Positions 47,386 through 58,645 of a stretch of DNA of 64,000 nt are shown in pieces; position 1 is the stretch's first letter; each line of letters opens with the position of its first letter. The DNA is from Hippasteria phrygiana (taxonomy: Eukaryota; Echinodermata; Asteroidea; Valvatida; Goniasteridae). Both the position numbers and the translations under genes were made by a program. The notes under the pieces are model-generated. The model was not told where the DNA came from and did no database searches. It saw only the letters and a program-made list of their open reading frames with translations. Location: positions 124,001-188,000 of the forward strand of contig JAZGUH010000058.1 in assembly GCA_037893225.1 (NCBI GenBank), in the 5' to 3' direction.

Positions 47386-48074
47386 GGAGCCCCACATTTC
47401 TAGGGGTAGTGTGCACCAAGCCAAAGATCGCCGGAATCCATGAATCGGCACTGACAGCGATCAGCAAACAGCCATTGTACATCGAGCCCCGAGGCGCGCA
47501 GTGCCGCTGGCCGATAATCAATCGCAAACCATCGTTCATGTTCAAGAATCCGCTACCATTGCTTTGTACACAGCTCATTTGTGTATGCTCCGGGTTATAC
47601 GAAAAATTCCTCTTTTTTTTACGGGTTTAACTTGATCGGAATCCCCTTTTGAGGGTGTCAGTCGCTGCATGATTTACTACTCTGCCGGTAAGGTGAGTGT
47701 TTGGTTGATATATTCAGGGAAAGGGAAGATAGGCCTTTCGGCACTCAACAAAAATACCACTACGAACCTTATGGGACGTCTTCCAGCTCTAAACGGTACA
47801 TCTCACATGTCATGAGCCTACAGCTAGAATTTTCAAGCTAACGTACATGGGGCACACAAATGTGCGTGCAAGCACATGACCTCCGGAATTCTGCGATGCT
47901 GCTGCGTGCAAAAGCAAGCGCGCGGAGAGGCTAGTGCTTGCGTACGTGTAGTATGTACGTGCACACATACGTATAATGTAAGTACAGCGTCAGCATCGCC
48001 TACGAGTTCCAATATTTCGTCATCTGTTAGGAAAACAAACCGCGGTTCGGAAACACCGTGCGCCATTTTGTGTG
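47386..48074. other. Intron 1 sequence, no gene seen
   Basis: No splice-bounded exon of LTA4H recognised here. Open frames are short and match no known family. Confidence 0.4.
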
Positions 48075-48173
48075 AATGACAGCCTAGACTGGTTCCCGGT
48101 CCCCATATGTATATAATACACATTTGAAGTCCGAAGGACAACGGAGGGACCAGGAACTAGTCCAATGACAGCC
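48075..48173. mobile_element. 79-bp mini-element with 10-bp direct repeats
   Basis: AATGACAGCC occurs at 48075-48084 and 48164-48173. Between them are inverted ends GACTGGTTCCCGGTCCC and, on the right, the complement with two mismatches. The size is MITE-like; the family is not assignable. Confidence 0.68.
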
Positions 48174-48192
48174 GTGTTGTGGCGGCGGGGAA

Positions 48193-48224
48193 GTTCTATC
48201 AAACGCGTTACCGTTTGATAGAAC
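48193..48224. repeat. 13-bp-arm hairpin
   Basis: GTTCTATCAAACG and CGTTTGATAGAAC around CGTTAC, perfect arms. A further 'tgatagaac' follows at 48230. Confidence 0.8.
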
Positions 48225-48373
48225 CATGTGATAGAACGTTTTTTTGGCGGTGCTGGTTCGCGTTGTGCGATGGGACGAATAATTTAATGCACGTGATCGA
48301 CGATCCACCAATCGGATGGCTGGGATTTATTTAGGTGTTGTATAAATAGCAATAAATAGCCTCATCTGTCGAT

Positions 48374-48456
48374 TCGGCAAATGGCTGAGTGTTAAATGCT
48401 CCTCGCTAGAGCACTCGAAAGTGGTTGTACTCCCTGTACGGGTTTGACTCCACATG
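48374..48456 (+). pseudogene. tRNA-like relic (SINE or tRNA pseudogene)
   Basis: TGGCTGAGTG resembles box A and GGGTTTGACTCC resembles box B, with a TGCTC/GAGCA stem between them and a T-rich run after. The acceptor and T stems do not pair properly, so it is not a functional tRNA. Confidence 0.45.
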
Positions 48457-49063
48457 TTTTTTTCTCTTTTTTTCCAAAAAGTAAGAATTGCTTTTACTAA
48501 AAATCAAACCCTGATTTAATTGCAAATATTAAAAATTGTCTTGTGGAGGATTTCTTTTAAGGGAAATAAAGTCTGAAATTGCATTTGGTCTGATTGCATT
48601 TGGTCATCTCGTGAATACGAAGTTAGAACGACAACGAATATGAAATGGAACCAGATATGAAATTTGTTATGGTAAAAATTTCTAAATGTCCCCCTGGTCA
48701 AATACATGTAGCTAAAATGAAGCTGATGGCCACTTTCCTAACATTACACAACTTAAATTACAGTCATCCCTACATGTATGTTTAACTTACATGACTTAGA
48801 TAACAGGTTGTGGAACATCTGTAGATGTTGTTATTAAGGACGGTTGGTTATTTTCAAAGATTTTGCTGTTCCTGACCAACTTTATTTTGGTGGGGGGGGG
48901 GGGGGGAGGGGGGGTATTAAAGTAAAATCTTTCCGGTCCCCATGATATTATCACTATCAGGGCTAGGGTGTCCCAAGCTATATAGGTCTCGAACCATGGG
49001 CTACATGTAGCTACGTCTAATAGTTACGTCTAAAACTGTAACTTCCTTCCTCATCTTCTATCA
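48457..49063. other. No gene seen
   Basis: Contains a 15-base G run (48892-48906) with a second G run after a single A. Otherwise unremarkable A/T-rich intron sequence. Confidence 0.4.
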
Positions 49064-49142
49064 TGGGACCCCACTGGAAATAAGTCGAAAGACTTTTGTG
49101 GGCTATCCCGGCTCTATGCCAAATAAATAATAATAATAAAAA
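49064..49142 (+). mobile_element. LINE 3' end with (AAT)n tail
   Basis: 'gggaccccactggaaataag' is followed by 'gggctatcccggctctatgc' and 'aaataaataataataataa'. This is the standard 3' end of CR1/L2-like LINEs; the rest of the element is absent (5' truncated). Confidence 0.66.
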
Positions 49143-50014
49143 GCTCTAGAAACACTTCTTCTCGGGTATGCCCAGAGTGCAATTATGTTTCCTACAAAAA
49201 ATAATTTCCTTTGCCAATTCATTAGAGCATCTAAATTTTTTTTGTATCCTTCCTTTTTAATTTGTGCAGGTCAGGAGGGAGATTTGTGGGTTTAAAAAAA
49301 AACAATTCCTGCACCAATAGTCAGTACAATACACAATATACATTCTGCTTCTGCTGATGTTTTGTATATATGTATTTCTCATAAAAATGGCCTTTTGAAA
49401 GGCTTCTGATGATACAGAGCATTCTAAAATACATGTAAAAGTGACATAGTTTCATTGCAACACCTGCGAAAACAGGCTGCCTCCAATCAAGCTACCACAT
49501 CCGAAAGAAATCGGAAGTCAGGTGATGGGCATTATGTTAGACCAGGCGCGGATCTAGGGGGGCGGCGGAGTTTGGGGGTCGAAACACCACACCACCCCAC
49601 CCCCCCCCCCCCCCCCCCTGCTCCTTGCCAATTTGTATTTATTTTTTTATTTTTTTGCTTGTAGGGGCCTATGCCTGAAGTTGCAAAGCATTTTGCCTAA
49701 GGGTAAGACTATAACAAAGAGGTTAAATGGCGCCACCAACAGTGAAAAAGTGTCAGCCCCCCCCCCCCCCCCCCCCTTGTAATTATTTTCGCAGACGGAA
49801 CATTTTGCCTTTTCTGTTCTTTAACACTAACAGTAACGGTCCTGAATCTTCTAATTTTAATTTACAAAATGTACAATGTACCATGTACAATAATTTTCAC
49901 ACCACCTAGGGAGTAAGGGTTAATCATATTTCTGACTACAGCACTTCAGAATCTTGAAACTTCTTGAATGTTAAATCTTGAATGTTTTCTCTGTGTTCGT
50001 TTGCAACTCTGTAG
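49143..50014. other. End of intron 1 with two long C runs
   Basis: C runs at 49600-49618 and 49757-49776. 'ccaggcgcggatctagggg' just before the first resembles a degraded DNA-transposon end. Nothing else supported. Confidence 0.4.
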
Positions 50015-50154
50015 ATACTGGACACAAGTGATATTAAGATATTCAATGTGTGTGATGAAACTACTGGTGAAAAACTTGACTACCATCTTGCCGAACCACA
50101 CAAGGCAATTGGGACAGCACTCCACATCAGACTGCCAACAAGAGTGCAAAGCAA
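50015..50154 (+). CDS. LTA4H exon 2
   Basis: Acceptor 'ctctgtag' and donor gtaagt; 140 bases, leaving two bases (AA) for the next codon. It continues exon 1 without shift (VAYL then ILDTSDIKIF), matching the family's 'LVLDTKDL' strand, and runs to PTRVQS. It belongs to the N-terminal domain. Intron 1 before it is ~7.2 kb and is the most transposon-rich part of the gene. Confidence 0.9.
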
Positions 50155-50686
50155 GTAAGTAAAATAAACACGAACTAAACAAAAAAACAAACAAGCATAT
50201 TTAGTATCTTGCATTTTCCTAAAAGAAAGGAGGCCCTTTTTTCCCCTTCAATTTTTAGATCCTGTCGGGCGGTATTTGCAAAGATTCAGAGATGAAACTT
50301 TTACGATTTTAATCGGGAAAACCGACTTTTTGACTTTTCCAATGATATTTCCGATTTTTGTACAATTTGTCCCACAAAATCAATTTGTCCCACGATTTTT
50401 CCACAATGTGCGATTTTATTTGAATTATAATTACAAGAAGAAAACTTGATGAAAAAGTCGATGAAAACGGCACGTACAAATTATCGCGAGCGTGGTTTTA
50501 ATCTCTTTCACCAGTCGTAAATGGAGTGTTTCTACGGTAGAAACAACGAGGTCTACATTGATCGAAAACTTTTCCGGCTGGATAAAAGGTTAAACATGCA
50601 AAAATTACCACGCATGCGTCAGTGTGTGGTGCGTGCCTACCGTGTGGGCGTGCACCTGGCAAATACAACGGTACCAGTGCCACCGA

Positions 50687-50741
50687 ACAACCTACATCAC
50701 GCCGCCCGCTATAGCACAGCGGGCGGCGCGGTGTAGGTTGT
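50687..50741. repeat. GC-rich 24-bp-arm hairpin
   Basis: Left arm 50687-50710 and right arm 50718-50741 pair at 22 of 24 positions (key parts ACAACCTACA, CGCCGCCCGCT) around a 7-nt loop. It is isolated in intron 2 of LTA4H. It might be a tiny palindromic MITE or a folded RNA. Confidence 0.8.
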
Positions 50742-50999
50742 AAGGTGTTACCATTGCATATTGCCGGCCGGCCGGGTACGGGAAGGGACATGAACGATCC
50801 AATGGATAAAATCAAACATGTTGTACGATTTTCAGAGGTTTCAAATTTAGTTGTATAAAATGCAATGCTCTAAAAATCACAATGATTACCTTGAGGATGG
50901 CGAAGAGAGCATATACAATAAGTGATACATTTCACTGACAGTTGTTGGAACTTGAGAAAAAGACGAGAATTTTCCCACGTACGTAATAGTCCGAGTAAC

Positions 51000-51058
51000 T
51001 TGGACCCTCTATCGCCCTTTTAAACATTTGGACATGATCTGGCGATAGTAGGGTCCAA
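51000..51058. repeat. 59-bp mini-hairpin element, copy 2
   Basis: Same sequence as 42847-42905 with a few changes. Its right arm overlaps the left end of the 51052-51732 foldback. Confidence 0.8.
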
Positions 51059-51732
51059 GTAAGTCTGCAGTGGTCGTGCGGTGATTCCGAAAATATGTCT
51101 GAAGTCCCAACAAAAACATCAGATTTCGCCCTTAAAACCACCACCAAAATACTAGATACGCCACCTGCGAAACAAGTGGAGTTCCATGATTAGATGGAGG
51201 TACTAAGGTTCACTTACCATCCGGATAAAAAGTAAAATTTACCGTTCAATTCATAGAGACACCTGTAAGACATGTCTTTTCGCTGTCATGGAGTTCAAAT
51301 CGTGACCACTCGACCTTATGACATCACCCCTGTGCGAGCGCACGCACGCATGCGCGACAAGCCGTATTCCGGCGACTGTTTTATGAATGGTACAATGAAC
51401 GTGAAACAGTCGCCGGCATATGGCTTGTTGCGCATGCATGCGTGCGCCGCTCAGGGGTGACGTCATAAGGTCGAGGGGTCACGACTTGAACTCCATGACA
51501 GCGAAAAGACATGTCTTACGGGTGTCTCTGTGAATTGAACGGTAAATTTTACTTTTTATCCGGATGGTAAGTAAACCTTAGTACCTCCATCTAATCATGG
51601 AACTCCACTTGTTCCACAGGTGGCGTATCTAGTATTTTGGTGGTCGTTTTAAGGGTGAAATCGGATGTTTTTGTTGGGACTTCAGACATATTTTCGGAAT
51701 CACCGCACGACCACTGCAGACTTACTTGGACC
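51052..51732. mobile_element. Foldback element with ~320-bp arms
   Basis: The left end GGTCCAAGTAAGTCTGCAGT and its inverse at 51713-51732 continue inward for about 320 bp, including 'tttaccgttcaattca', 'gacatgtcttttcgctgtca' and 'tatgacatcaccc'. The core (about 51340-51450, 'ccggcgactgttt') is related to element 0 in intron 1. Confidence 0.86.
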
Positions 51733-52003
51733 TAGCCCAGGTTGGACGACGTCTTCATTGCATTACGACTGACGTCCAAGGTATAAAATTTCTGCTGCCA
51801 CAGAAAACATTTTACAACAATTTTTTTCCTTATTTTTCCTCGGTCCGGAATTACAAAGATGCTTGGTTAAGAAAAAGTAAATATGTCCCTGGGCGACGTT
51901 TTTTCAGAAAATAAATCGCAGATCCACGCTTCCGACGTAAACATCCTGTATGAACTTCTCGTGCAAAGACTTGCGCGCATGCGCGAAATGCATAGCAACT
52001 GTG

Positions 52004-52060
52004 TTGCTTCCACGAATGCGTGGAAGCAACTGTGTTGCTTCCACGAATGCGTGGTAGAGT
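52004..52060. repeat. Repeated palindrome of TTGCTTCCACG
   Basis: TTGCTTCCACG and CGTGGAAGCAA around AATG (52004-52029), then a second partial copy starting at 52034. The result is a compact self-complementary repeat. Confidence 0.8.
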
Positions 52061-52073
52061 TGTGGGCGTGTAT

Positions 52074-52290
52074 CAGTGTTGTAGGTCTCGAGACCTGGTC
52101 TCGGTCTCGAGACCTGGTCTCGGTCTCGAGACCGTCTCGAGACATTTTTTTGAGGTCTGGGTCTCAGTCTCGTCCTAACAAAGTCTCGGTCTCGGGAGGG
52201 CTGGTCTCAGTCTCGAATGCTCGGGTCTCGGTCTCGGTCGGATGCCACGGTCTCGGGTTTTACCCTCGAGACCCGTCGAGACCACAGCAC
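52074..52290. mobile_element. GGTCTC-rich hAT-like fragment
   Basis: Starts CAGTGTTGTAGGTCTCGAGA, the same end as the complete element at 56864, then repeats GGTCTCG. The right end is degraded and no target duplication is visible. Confidence 0.6.
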
Positions 52291-52631
52291 ATATACATGT
52301 ACGTGCGATGCGCCACACAAATCTAGTCTTTATTCTAAACATAAACAACATTTTAAGTGCAAGTTTTCATGCCGAAGAATTAGATTGAAGCTGGAATGGA
52401 GACCAGTCCATTAACCCTAACCATCCCTAACCTGCCAAAATCAAACACCCCATTTGTGTTGAATTTTGTGTGATTGGGTACTGTAGAGCCTTGGCACCAT
52501 CACTTTGCATGGGACTTGATGCCCTGATTTTGTCTAAGTACAAAGAATGTGCCATTGGTTTACTACACAGTGTTGGAGTTTGTGTGGTTAGGGAAGGATT
52601 CTAGTAAAAAGCCTTGGGCTGTTAGGGTTAA

Positions 52632-53043
52632 AGGTAGTATATTTGCAAACATAAAAAAAAAAAACTACTGAACTATTATATAATACCATACTAGACTTTA
52701 AGTAAATAGTTGTCTCAACATGCTGTGAAATCATGGCACTGTCGTCTTCAAGAAAAGTGGAAATTTATATTGTTTTCCAACGATTGTCGGCCGACAATAG
52801 TCTAGTTTCCCGACCTAATAATTCCCTGACTGTATAAATTCCTCTGATTTGTCTAAAGTAGGGTCAGGGAGCCAGACTACTGGAACATAATAGTTTTCTC
52901 TGTTTTCCCAGCATACATGTACATGTTGCACTCGACTTTAAACAAGTCAGTGTTACAGTATTTGCTAGCGCGCTATAAAATACTAACCCCCAAAACCATT
53001 TATTTCTGAAAATTACAGCAAAAGCAATTGGTGTACACTACCT
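52632..53043. mobile_element. TTAA-flanked MITE
   Basis: TTAA at 52628-52631 and 53044-53047 flanks ends AGGTAGTATA and the complement of AGGTAGTGTA. The 412-bp interior is non-coding. TTAA duplication fits Kolobok or piggyBac; the purine start favours Kolobok. Confidence 0.72.
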
Positions 53044-53064
53044 TTAAGATTGCAGATTCTCTTA

Positions 53065-53790
53065 AGGCCGGTTTATAGTCGGTCACGCGATGGTTGCGAG
53101 ACTGAAAAATTTACGCGGGATCATCATTTACACGGTTTATAGTTATTGCTGAAGTGCCAGCGAACAGTCACCAAAATGATTGAACTTTGACATGGTCGCT
53201 GACCTCACTTTTCATGCTTGGACCAATAGAATTGTACGGTCGGTAAAAAAAGAAGATGAATATCTAAATGACATAGCAGCCAACAAATTGGAGGACGGCT
53301 TTTTTTGTTTGAAATGAGCCTTACCATTAATTGGCACCTCTCTTTAAAAAGAAATATTAATTTCTACCAGACGACAATTTGAAAGAAAATACGGTTTCCA
53401 AGGCCTATTACGTTATCCAAATTTAAAAATGTCACGAATAAAAAACGCAAAGCTCTAGAAACTGAGTGTCACATCCCCGGGATAGGCCCAGCCCAAAAGA
53501 CTGACCCTCGGTAGTCACCCCAATGAATTATGCGAGCTGCCTATCACACAGTCTTGCTCCGGTTCTTGAAGCTGAGGAAGCCGACGAAACAGTCGAAAAT
53601 TCCCTCAAATTTATTTATCTTTCTATAAAACTTGCTATAACAATTGAATTTGGTGCACATAATACGCGTATGTGTTGCACGCTTTATCGCGATTGTGTGC
53701 GACGACTATAAACTGCCCAAACCGGCTTCAGCGTCCGGCGACCATCGGCGTCCGGTGTTCACCATCGCGCGACCGACTATAAACTGACCT
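53065..53790. mobile_element. Harbinger-like non-autonomous element
   Basis: TTA at 53062-53064 and 53791-53793 flanks ends AGGCCGGTTTATAGTCGGTC and the complement of AGGTCAGTTTATAGTCGGTC, with arms extending to 'gcgatggt'. A 3-bp TTA duplication fits PIF/Harbinger. No transposase. It begins 15-20 bp after the preceding TTAA element. Confidence 0.7.
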
Positions 53791-53793
53791 TTA

Positions 53794-54857
53794 AAAGACC
53801 ACACACAACATTTCACAATCCCGCTTTTTCGTATGAATCAAATCAATAAAAACAAAAGCTACGCACAAGCCCACTGTGCACAATGTACATGTATAGGGGC
53901 TGAGCCATCACTGCATTACAAGTACTTGGATGATGCGTACATGTACATGAGTCATTCCATAAATTTGGTGTCCCTGTTGTATAGTGACATGTATAAGAAT
54001 TTGCAAAATTTAGGACACATTCTTTAATGCCTCCAAGAGTGATTATGTAAAGCAAAAGTACCTTCCAAACAAGTACATGTACATGTAAAAACTAGTGTGA
54101 AGTCAATTTTAATGACACTTGATGGGAAATTACACAGGTCAGGTGACACCAAAAAATGTCACACTTTGGACCCCAAATTTATAGAATGACCCATGTACAT
54201 GTACATGGAGTCGATTCCAAATGGAATTGTGATTACCATAGAGCTTTATTAAATTACTAGAGTGCTAACTTCCCGTCTTAGGCGCGGAGATACTTTAAAT
54301 CCTTCCTGCGCGCAGACATTTTGAATTCGTGTGCGTGTTTGTAGAACATAATGAAATTAGATGGAGTGAATTTTAAAAGTGTACTCTAAATGCAACGCAG
54401 AAGTACATTGTACAACGTACATGTACGCAAACAACTTAAGCGCGTCATGACGGTTAGAAAACGTCACGGCAAAAATCTTCTGCAGCGCGCACGCGTTTGT
54501 GTTTGAGCAAAATGAAACGCTCATTTACTGATTGTGCATTTCGGGTTTCGGCTTCGATAACGCAACTTTATAGAATACAAACACAGATATATGCAAATAG
54601 CCGTACAAAAGCCGTACAGAATGTTGAGTTTTCCATAGGTTTGTACACAAACATGGATGCGCCCAGCAGGCATCACTTTGTACATCGAGTCAGTGCTCTA
54701 GCTCTATGGTGATTACATCTCAAAGTCAGAGTTGACTCGAAAAAATGTGGAGTCGCCTCAAGCCTATTGCTGTTCAAGAAATCTTCAAAGAAATTACATG
54801 TATGAGCGGACCAAATTTGCAGTCGGCAATCTGTTGTTTTTTCTCTTTTTCTTGCAG
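53794..54857. other. Intron 2 sequence, no gene seen
   Basis: Several copies of the palindrome GTACATGTAC lie in this stretch. A pair of 'acatgtacatg' motifs brackets ~53940-54210. No other feature supported. Confidence 0.4.
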
Positions 54858-54978
54858 AGGAGCAGAGTTGAGTATCAGAATTACGTATGAGACAGCATCG
54901 AGTGCCTCAGCTCTACAATGGTTGAAGCCATCGCAGACTGCCGGCAAGAAACATCCATATCTCTTCAGTCAGTGCCAG
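54858..54978 (+). CDS. LTA4H exon 3
   Basis: Acceptor 'tttcttgcag' and donor gtgcat; 121 bases completing a split Lys codon. It encodes ITYETASSASALQW and KKHPYLFSQCQ. The S-Q-C-Q segment is strongly conserved and lines the substrate pocket in the family (the human Gln-136 region). Confidence 0.94.
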
Positions 54979-55066
54979 GTGCATTGTAACAAGCCTAATC
55001 AATGAACATCACAGTCAAATTGTGCGAACACAGCTTGCAAAATATTGTCCAGTCTCGTTAGATATA

Positions 55067-55254
55067 ATATGCCAGTTCGGTATCTCAAAGGTCAAAGGTT
55101 ATTCAAATTGCCGACGTAATGTCACCCTATGTCACGCGAATGCCCATTCTGATTGAATTTAACACGTGCGCGGTGTGTGACCACCTTTTGCGTTCACACG
55201 CGGGATAAAATGTCATTGTGCACATGCGCAGTTGAAATACCGAACTGGCTTATT
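55067..55254. mobile_element. MITE with GCCAGTTCGGTAT ends, copy 1 (intron 3)
   Basis: Left ATATGCCAGTTCGGTATCTC and right GAAATACCGAACTGGCTTAT are inverted. The interior contains 'aaggtcaaaggttattc' and 'attgaatttaacac'. A second copy in the opposite orientation is at 62138-62361. Confidence 0.8.
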
Positions 55255-55795
55255 CAGCGCGATATGTGCAAAATCTGAGACTTACAAAAATTACCACACA
55301 AAATTCCATGGGGTTGTCTAAGGGACATGGGTAACTTGCAAAGGTCACTTTTCCCAGACTGCCAGAAGTGGAGAGCTTGGACAAAACAACAGCACAATCG
55401 CACAATCCAAGTTTAGTGGTTTTAATATTACAAAAACTGAACATTCTGGATTACAGGCTTTAACTGGTAAAACCAACCCCAACAATGTCTGAATCCAACA
55501 AAATCCCACAGCAGACATTTTTGTTGGATCTTGTTGATAATAAGGAACAAAAATCTTTCATTCTTCATAAAATCTTTTATGCAAGCTGTTGGAGTTGTTT
55601 GGATACAGGAAACTTCACATGTCAATTAAACTGCCATGCAGAATGGGGTTCTTTAAAAAAAAACTTGAAACTAGAACATTATAACAACACCGCTTGATGT
55701 AGGTTGATACTTTGGAAAAACGTCAATTTAATGAAATGGATTTGCCCTTATGCAATAACTTAGTCTGATCCCTTTTCCCCTTTGAATGTTTGCAG

Positions 55796-55864
55796 GCCAT
55801 ACATGCACGTAGCATGGTTCCTTGTCAAGACACACCAGGAGTCAAGGCACCATACAAGGCAAAG
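55796..55864 (+). CDS. LTA4H exon 4
   Basis: Acceptor 'gtttgcag' and donor gttagt; 69 bases, phase 0 at both ends. It encodes AIHARSMVPCQDTPGVK, the conserved 'ARS..PCQDTP' element found just after the S-Q-C-Q motif in M1 aminopeptidases. Confidence 0.94.
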
Positions 55865-55903
55865 GTTAGTCTACATGCATACATGTACTTCTTAGGGCCT
55901 GTA

Positions 55904-58023
55904 CAGTCGACTCTCGTTAATAAGAGCTCGGTTAACACGAGAACTCGGTTAACACGAGAATTTTTGTTGGTCCCGACCGAATTGTGCACATTCTTATGGG
56001 AGAAAATTTCATTAATACGAGCTCTTGTTACGTGAGAACTCGGCTAAGACGAGCATTTTTTGCGGCCCGATTGAGCGCAATGTTATCTATTTTTCCACGA
56101 ACATTTTGGGAAAACATCCTGTCAATCAGCGAATCCATTCAATTTGAAAAGTTATTGTAATTGATGTTCGTTAATTCTGCACTGCGGTTTTCATTCTGCA
56201 CTGCGGTTTTCACTCCGCGTACACATCACCTGTTTGTGTCTTATGCCACTATGATGATAATGGCGCAGTCATAATTCTCGCTAATCCTGCACTGCGGTTT
56301 TCACTCTACGAGACATCGGCTGTTTGTGTCTCGAACGTGCCGCTAGAGGGGGCTATTAAAAGGCATTTGTGGTTCCCTTGCCGCAATAGAGGGGTTTGTT
56401 TATGGCGGCTTTCATGCCGCCAGAACGCCGAAACTTAAATAATTGTGTAAACTAACCCTGAAGTGCGAAAACAGTACAATTGCTTTCATTTCCCTTCCAG
56501 CCAGCCAGAAAAAAATAACCCAACCAAGCCAAGGCAGTCTTGAAAAGCAGAATGTTTGGCGCCCTCTTTTGTTCAGTAATATCAATCCCGTTTGTAACTC
56601 AAAATATTTAATTTACCCCCATGATTAGAAATTAATTTTAGAGCTTATTAATCCCCGACACTCGCACCCCAACATTTCGACAAATTTTACCGTAAAAACT
56701 AGTCATTAATGAAGACCCCCCACGATCGAGAAACGCCCTCTGTTGTCCACAAAAAAAATGCACTGGTTTTCTCCTTTTTGTGCCTTATGCTAGTTTCCGT
56801 GATGGTTGCCAACTAACAAGAGCCCCATCAAGATTTATGTATGTGTGTGATTGAAATACTTACCAGTGTTGTAGGTCTCGAGACCGGTCTCGGTCTCGAG
56901 ACCAGTTTTTCCTGGTCTCGGTCTCGGTCTCGGTCTCGGTACCCCATGGTCTCGGTATTTTGCTGGTCTCGGTATCGAGACCACCAATATTTTATACAAA
57001 CAGCACATGTGCAGAATCGATTACAGCACGCTCGACTCGACTAGAGATGTATAATTGTGCAGTATATGACAACTTCTTGTTTACAGAATCGATTACAGTA
57101 CGCTCTCCTCGACTAAAGATTTATAAATGTGCAGTACATGACATGATGACAACCTCGTTTCTTTGCCGTGTACGCGTGCCCAAACGTACATGTAGCGCAT
57201 TAGCTTCATGTATGGGAAGTTGGGAACGACATGCTCAAATACACGAACTACGTGTACATGTATTACGATCAGCGGCGTGTACTCTATACCACGTAAAGCC
57301 ATCGCGGTCGTTTCTACAGCTGGACATTGTTTTTTCGAGTCAAGATGTCGATATACATGTAATGTAAACATGTAACCGGATAAATGGTCAGTTAACCGTG
57401 TAACCGCAGCCTTATTCTTGATGTCAATAAATACGGTTTACTTGTACATGTACAATGTACATGTATACTCCTTTGCACATAATGCATATGGAAATTTGTG
57501 ATCTTTTTGCATTCTTTTATTATGTAAATGACTAGCCCCACTAGTGTGGCTGGTCTCGAGGTCTCGGTCTCGGTCTTCCAGGTCTCGGTCTCGGTCTCGG
57601 ACCATCAGGTCTCGGTCTTGGTCTCGGTCTCGGACTTCGGGGTCTCGACTACAACACTGATACTTACATGTACGTACGTGTACATGTAGCTAATGCAGTG
57701 GTTTGGCAGTGATCTAGGCATCTCAAATCCCCCGGTCGGTGAACTCCAGCGGTCTTGTTCTTGTGCTCAGGTGTTGTTTTATTAAATATTACTGCTTGTT
57801 TTATTAAAAATCTGCTTGCAACATTTTCATAACCAATATAAAGCAACACAATTTTATCGACACGATGTGCATGGCATTTACATTGTGTTGGGGGCCTATC
57901 CACACGTCACATTTATACACAATAAGGGGAAAAACCTGCAGCCCGGATAGGACGAGAGCCCGGATAATACGAGATATTTGTGTGTGTAAGTCCGGAGGAC
58001 CACGTATTAACGAGAGTCGACTA
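55904..58023. mobile_element. Pogo/Tc1-mariner-like element, TA duplication, split by a hAT
   Basis: TA at 55902-55903 and 58024-58025 flanks inverted ends CAGTCGACTCTCGTTAATA and the complement of TAGTCGACTCTCGTTAATA. Sub-terminal 'acgagaactcggttaacacg' repeats are typical of pogo/Tigger ends. Three 'ctgcactgcggtttt' repeats lie at 56175-56310. After removing the nested hAT and its duplication, ~1.3 kb remains. No transposase frame was recognised. Confidence 0.75.
56864..57659. mobile_element. hAT-like element nested in the pogo-like element, 8-bp duplication
   Basis: ATACTTAC at 56856-56863 and 57660-57667 flanks CAGTGTTGTAGGTCTCGAGA and the complement GGTCTCGACTACAACACTG. Both ends carry (GGTCTC)n. 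The centre has a direct repeat near 57011 and 57085 ('cagaatcgattacag'). Perfect 8-bp duplication and CAGTG ends indicate hAT. Non-coding. Confidence 0.9.
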
Positions 58024-58368
58024 TATTTCTGCCACATGTTTTTATGTTTTTGGTCAACCTGTCAAAGTCTGTTTTACCCAAATTTGTGTTTCATTTGTTT
58101 CTACAGTCTCACTATCATTTGCCTGTCAGTCTGTGAGTGTGGACCTATATTTCAGTCAGTCTCAGTGTTTTTGGTGTTTGTGTGATAATCTGTCCTCACT
58201 TGCCACAGTTACAGCTACAATGTATGTGTATAGGTTTCTGTTCAGTTTCGCTAATCTCCTAAAAAGCAATTTTTCTTAGCAAATGACAATTTCTGCTTTA
58301 ATAACAAAACATTATACTGTTTATGTGTAATGCCTTTTTAGAATATAAGTTTCCACTATAACATACAT

Positions 58369-58569
58369 AGAGCCAATGATTTTCCGTTTCAGAAAAGTCA
58401 ATTTTCCGTTTGGACAAATCTTCATTTCCGTTTCGCCCATTAGAACTGTACAAACATCTGTTTCATTTCCATTTGACATTATTTCATACATGTAAATGAA
58501 TGCACAATGAAAGAGGCCAATTCCGTTAATTCCGTTTGGTTTCCACTAAAACGGAAAATCATTGGCCCC
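58369..58569. mobile_element. 201-bp hAT-like MITE, 8-bp duplication
   Basis: ACATACAT at 58361-58368 and 58570-58577 flanks AGAGCCAATGATTTTCCG and the complement of GGGGCCAATGATTTTCCG. The interior repeats 'ttttccgttt'. Located in intron 4. Confidence 0.86.
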
Positions 58570-58645
58570 ACATACATTCCCAACTGAACAGGCTGTGTTC
58601 CCGGTGGAACTATCCAAGTTTTCGGTGGTTCAAGATGCTCCTTAA

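Noticed and set aside
48374..48456. Functional tRNA gene
   Set aside because: Boxes A and B are recognisable but the acceptor and T stems do not pair; kept only as a relic.
49455..49909. Proline-rich short frames
   Set aside because: Produced by the two poly-C runs.
51883..52326. 147-codon frame rich in VSVSRP/SRSRD
   Set aside because: Comes from the GGTCTC repeat of the hAT-like fragment.
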